Assembly (NCBI RefSeq): GCF_000735345.1
Contig: NZ_JMPJ01000047.1
Coordinates: forward strand, 1 to 64,000
Direction: 5' to 3'
DNA from: Ewingella americana ATCC 33852
GTDB taxonomy: Bacteria; Pseudomonadota; Gammaproteobacteria; Enterobacterales; Enterobacteriaceae
DNA: 64,000 nt
Notes under the pieces: model-generated
The model's input: only the letters and a program-made list of their open reading frames with translations
The model's database searches: none
Told to the model about the DNA's origin: nothing
In this document: positions 62,813 to 64,000 of the stretch, piece by piece
Position numbering within the stretch: position 1 is the stretch's first letter
How the letters are laid out: every line of letters begins with the position of its first letter
Program-made: the position numbers and the translations under genes

Positions 62813-63547
62813 ATGAATAAAATCGTTTTTGTAGAAGATGATCCAGAAGTCGGTAACCTGATTGCGGCCTATTTAGGCAAACATGACATTGAAGTGCTGG
62901 TCGAACCCCGTGGTGATACCGCGCAGGACCGCATCGCGCGTGAAAAGCCTGATTTAGTGCTGCTAGACATCATGCTGCCCGGCAAAGACGGCATGACTCT
63001 GTGCCGCGACCTGCGCCCTACCTATAGCGGCCCTATCGTGCTGCTGACCTCGCTCGACAGCGACATGAACCACATTCTGTCGCTGGAAATGGGCGCTAAC
63101 GATTACATCCTCAAAACCACGCCTCCCGCCGTGTTACTGGCGCGCCTGCGACTGCATCTGCGTCAGCATGCGCCGCAGTCCGCTGGCGAAGAGAAACCGG
63201 CCAGCAAGCCGTTGCAAAGTGGCAATGCGCTGCACTTCGGCCAGCTCTGTATCGACCCGGTGAACCGCGAAGTGACGCTGGTCGATGAAGTAATTGTTCT
63301 CTCCACCTCTGACTTTGATTTGCTGTGGGAGCTGGCCACTCACGCCGGTCGGATCATGGACCGCGAGGCACTGCTGCTGAACCTGCGCGGCGTCAGCTAT
63401 GACGGCTTAGATCGCAGCATCGACGTGGCGATTTCGCGCCTGCGCCGCAAACTGTACGACAACGCCCTCGAGCCATTCCGCATTAAAACTATTCGTAACA
63501 AAGGTTACCTTTTCGCCCCTAATGCCTGGGAGACAGGACAGGAATGA
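62813..63547 (+). CDS. rstA: Response regulator RstA (OmpR family)
   Basis: A 244-residue two-component regulator (E. coli 239). The receiver domain (about 1-115) has the acidic pair in FVEDDPEV and phosphorylated Asp in LVLLDIMLPGKDG. A winged-helix OmpR DNA-binding domain (about 150-240) ends KTIRNKGYLFAPN. It regulates acid, iron-uptake and motility genes in E. coli. Its stop overlaps the rstB start (ATGA), so the pair is coupled. Confidence 0.96.
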   Translation: MNKIVFVEDDPEVGNLIAAYLGKHDIEVLVEPRGDTAQDRIAREKPDLVLLDIMLPGKDGMTLCRDLRPTYSGPIVLLTSLDSDMNHILSLEMGANDYILKTTPPAVLLARLRLHLRQHAPQSAGEEKPASKPLQSGNALHFGQLCIDPVNREVTLVDEVIVLSTSDFDLLWELATHAGRIMDREALLLNLRGVSYDGLDRSIDVAISRLRRKLYDNALEPFRIKTIRNKGYLFAPNAWETGQE

Positions 63548-64000
63548 GAAAGCTTTTCATCCAGTTTTTCCTGCTGTTGCTGGTCTGTTTTCTGGTGATG
63601 ACTATGCTGGTCGGTCTGGTTTATAAGGTCACCGCCGAGCGAACCGGCCGCCAGTCTCTCAACGACTTGATGAAAAGCTCGCTGTACTTAATGCGCAGCG
63701 AACTGCGTGAAATCCCGATTAAGGATTGGAACAAGACCATCAACACGCTGGATCTCAACCTCTCCTTTAAGCTGCATATTGAGCCTTTGGGGAAACGCGT
63801 ACTCAGCCCTGAGCTAGATAAACGCCTGAAAGACGGAGAGATTATCGCGCTCGATGACGAATACACCTTCATTCAACGCGTGCCGCGCAGCCACTACGTC
63901 TTGGTGGTCGGCCCAATTCCTTATCTGTTCTACATGCACGAGATGCGCATTCTGGATCTGGTGGTGATGATGCTGATCGGCCTGTCACTCGCCCTGCCGG
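63544..64000 (+). CDS. rstB: Sensor histidine kinase RstB, 5' part
   Basis: The first 152 codons of the kinase partner of RstA. It starts with a short basic stretch and a membrane helix (FIQFFLLLLVCFLVMTMLVG), followed by a periplasmic sensing domain (about 30-125). The second membrane segment begins where the window ends. The kinase domain lies outside. Confidence 0.95.
   Translation, partial: MRKLFIQFFLLLLVCFLVMTMLVGLVYKVTAERTGRQSLNDLMKSSLYLMRSELREIPIKDWNKTINTLDLNLSFKLHIEPLGKRVLSPELDKRLKDGEIIALDDEYTFIQRVPRSHYVLVVGPIPYLFYMHEMRILDLVVMMLIGLSLALP

Overview
The window looks like a chromosomal segment of an enteric gammaproteobacterium (order Enterobacterales, most likely Yersiniaceae, near Rahnella, Ewingella, Rouxiella or Serratia). 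The evidence is protein-level resemblance to E. coli genes (fnr, uspE, pntAB, ydgH, rstAB, cbl, smrA, ynfA/B/D, the type II cellulose locus) and the E. coli-like block ogt-fnr-uspE-pntB-pntA-ydgH-(gap)-rstA-rstB. The genus is inference. I saw no rRNA, tRNA, prophage, insertion sequence or CRISPR array.

Layout. 0-7 kb: a carbohydrate ABC importer operon with a PfkB sugar kinase, divergent from a ROK repressor; two identical palindromic operators lie exactly 240 bp apart between them. 7-12.6 kb: an AraC regulator with an SDR dehydrogenase, then an Fe(III)/AfuA-like ABC importer. 13.5-26.4 kb: a divergent cellulose locus, bcsGFE on the minus strand and bcsRQABC on the plus strand, with no bcsZ between bcsB and bcsC. 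26.4-41 kb: an accessory stretch of small regulator-enzyme pairs: two DJ-1/AraC (GlxA-type) regulators, a cyanamide-hydratase-like HD protein, a nitrilase, three SDR enzymes (YdfG would be a fourth), a PEBP protein, AraC, LysR and ArsR regulators, an ABM monooxygenase and a DHA2 drug exporter. 41-51 kb: ynfA, ynfB, ynfD, cbl, a 2-hydroxyacid dehydrogenase, a GlgX-type debranching enzyme, azoR, a LysR regulator, apbE, smrA. 51-54.6 kb: a glucosylglycerate-type phosphatase/synthase pair and a TerC-family membrane protein. 54.7-64 kb: ogt, fnr (its promoter carries an FNR box on the predicted start point), uspE, pntAB, ydgH, an unrecognised small gene, rstA and the start of rstB.

The most unusual structure is not a gene. 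Five copies of a roughly 250-320 bp mosaic repeat (6781-7080, 12708-12963, 13136-13450, 42354-42675, 42731-43035) sit in intergenic spaces, four of them as two head-to-head pairs. Each copy is a string of hairpins with conserved connecting sequence. At one slot the stem sequence differs between copies (four versions), but both arms change together, so pairing is perfect in all five. A smaller palindromic element (42 bp) accompanies three copies or stands alone (20-61, 7180-7221, 13021-13062, 49460-49501). I do not recognise this family by name.

Working together, the ABC systems with their kinase and regulators describe sugar and iron/anion uptake. The bcs genes give c-di-GMP-controlled (BcsA PilZ, BcsE) and phosphoethanolamine-modified (BcsG) cellulose. 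The FNR/UspE/Pnt/Rst block covers oxygen, redox and envelope stress responses.
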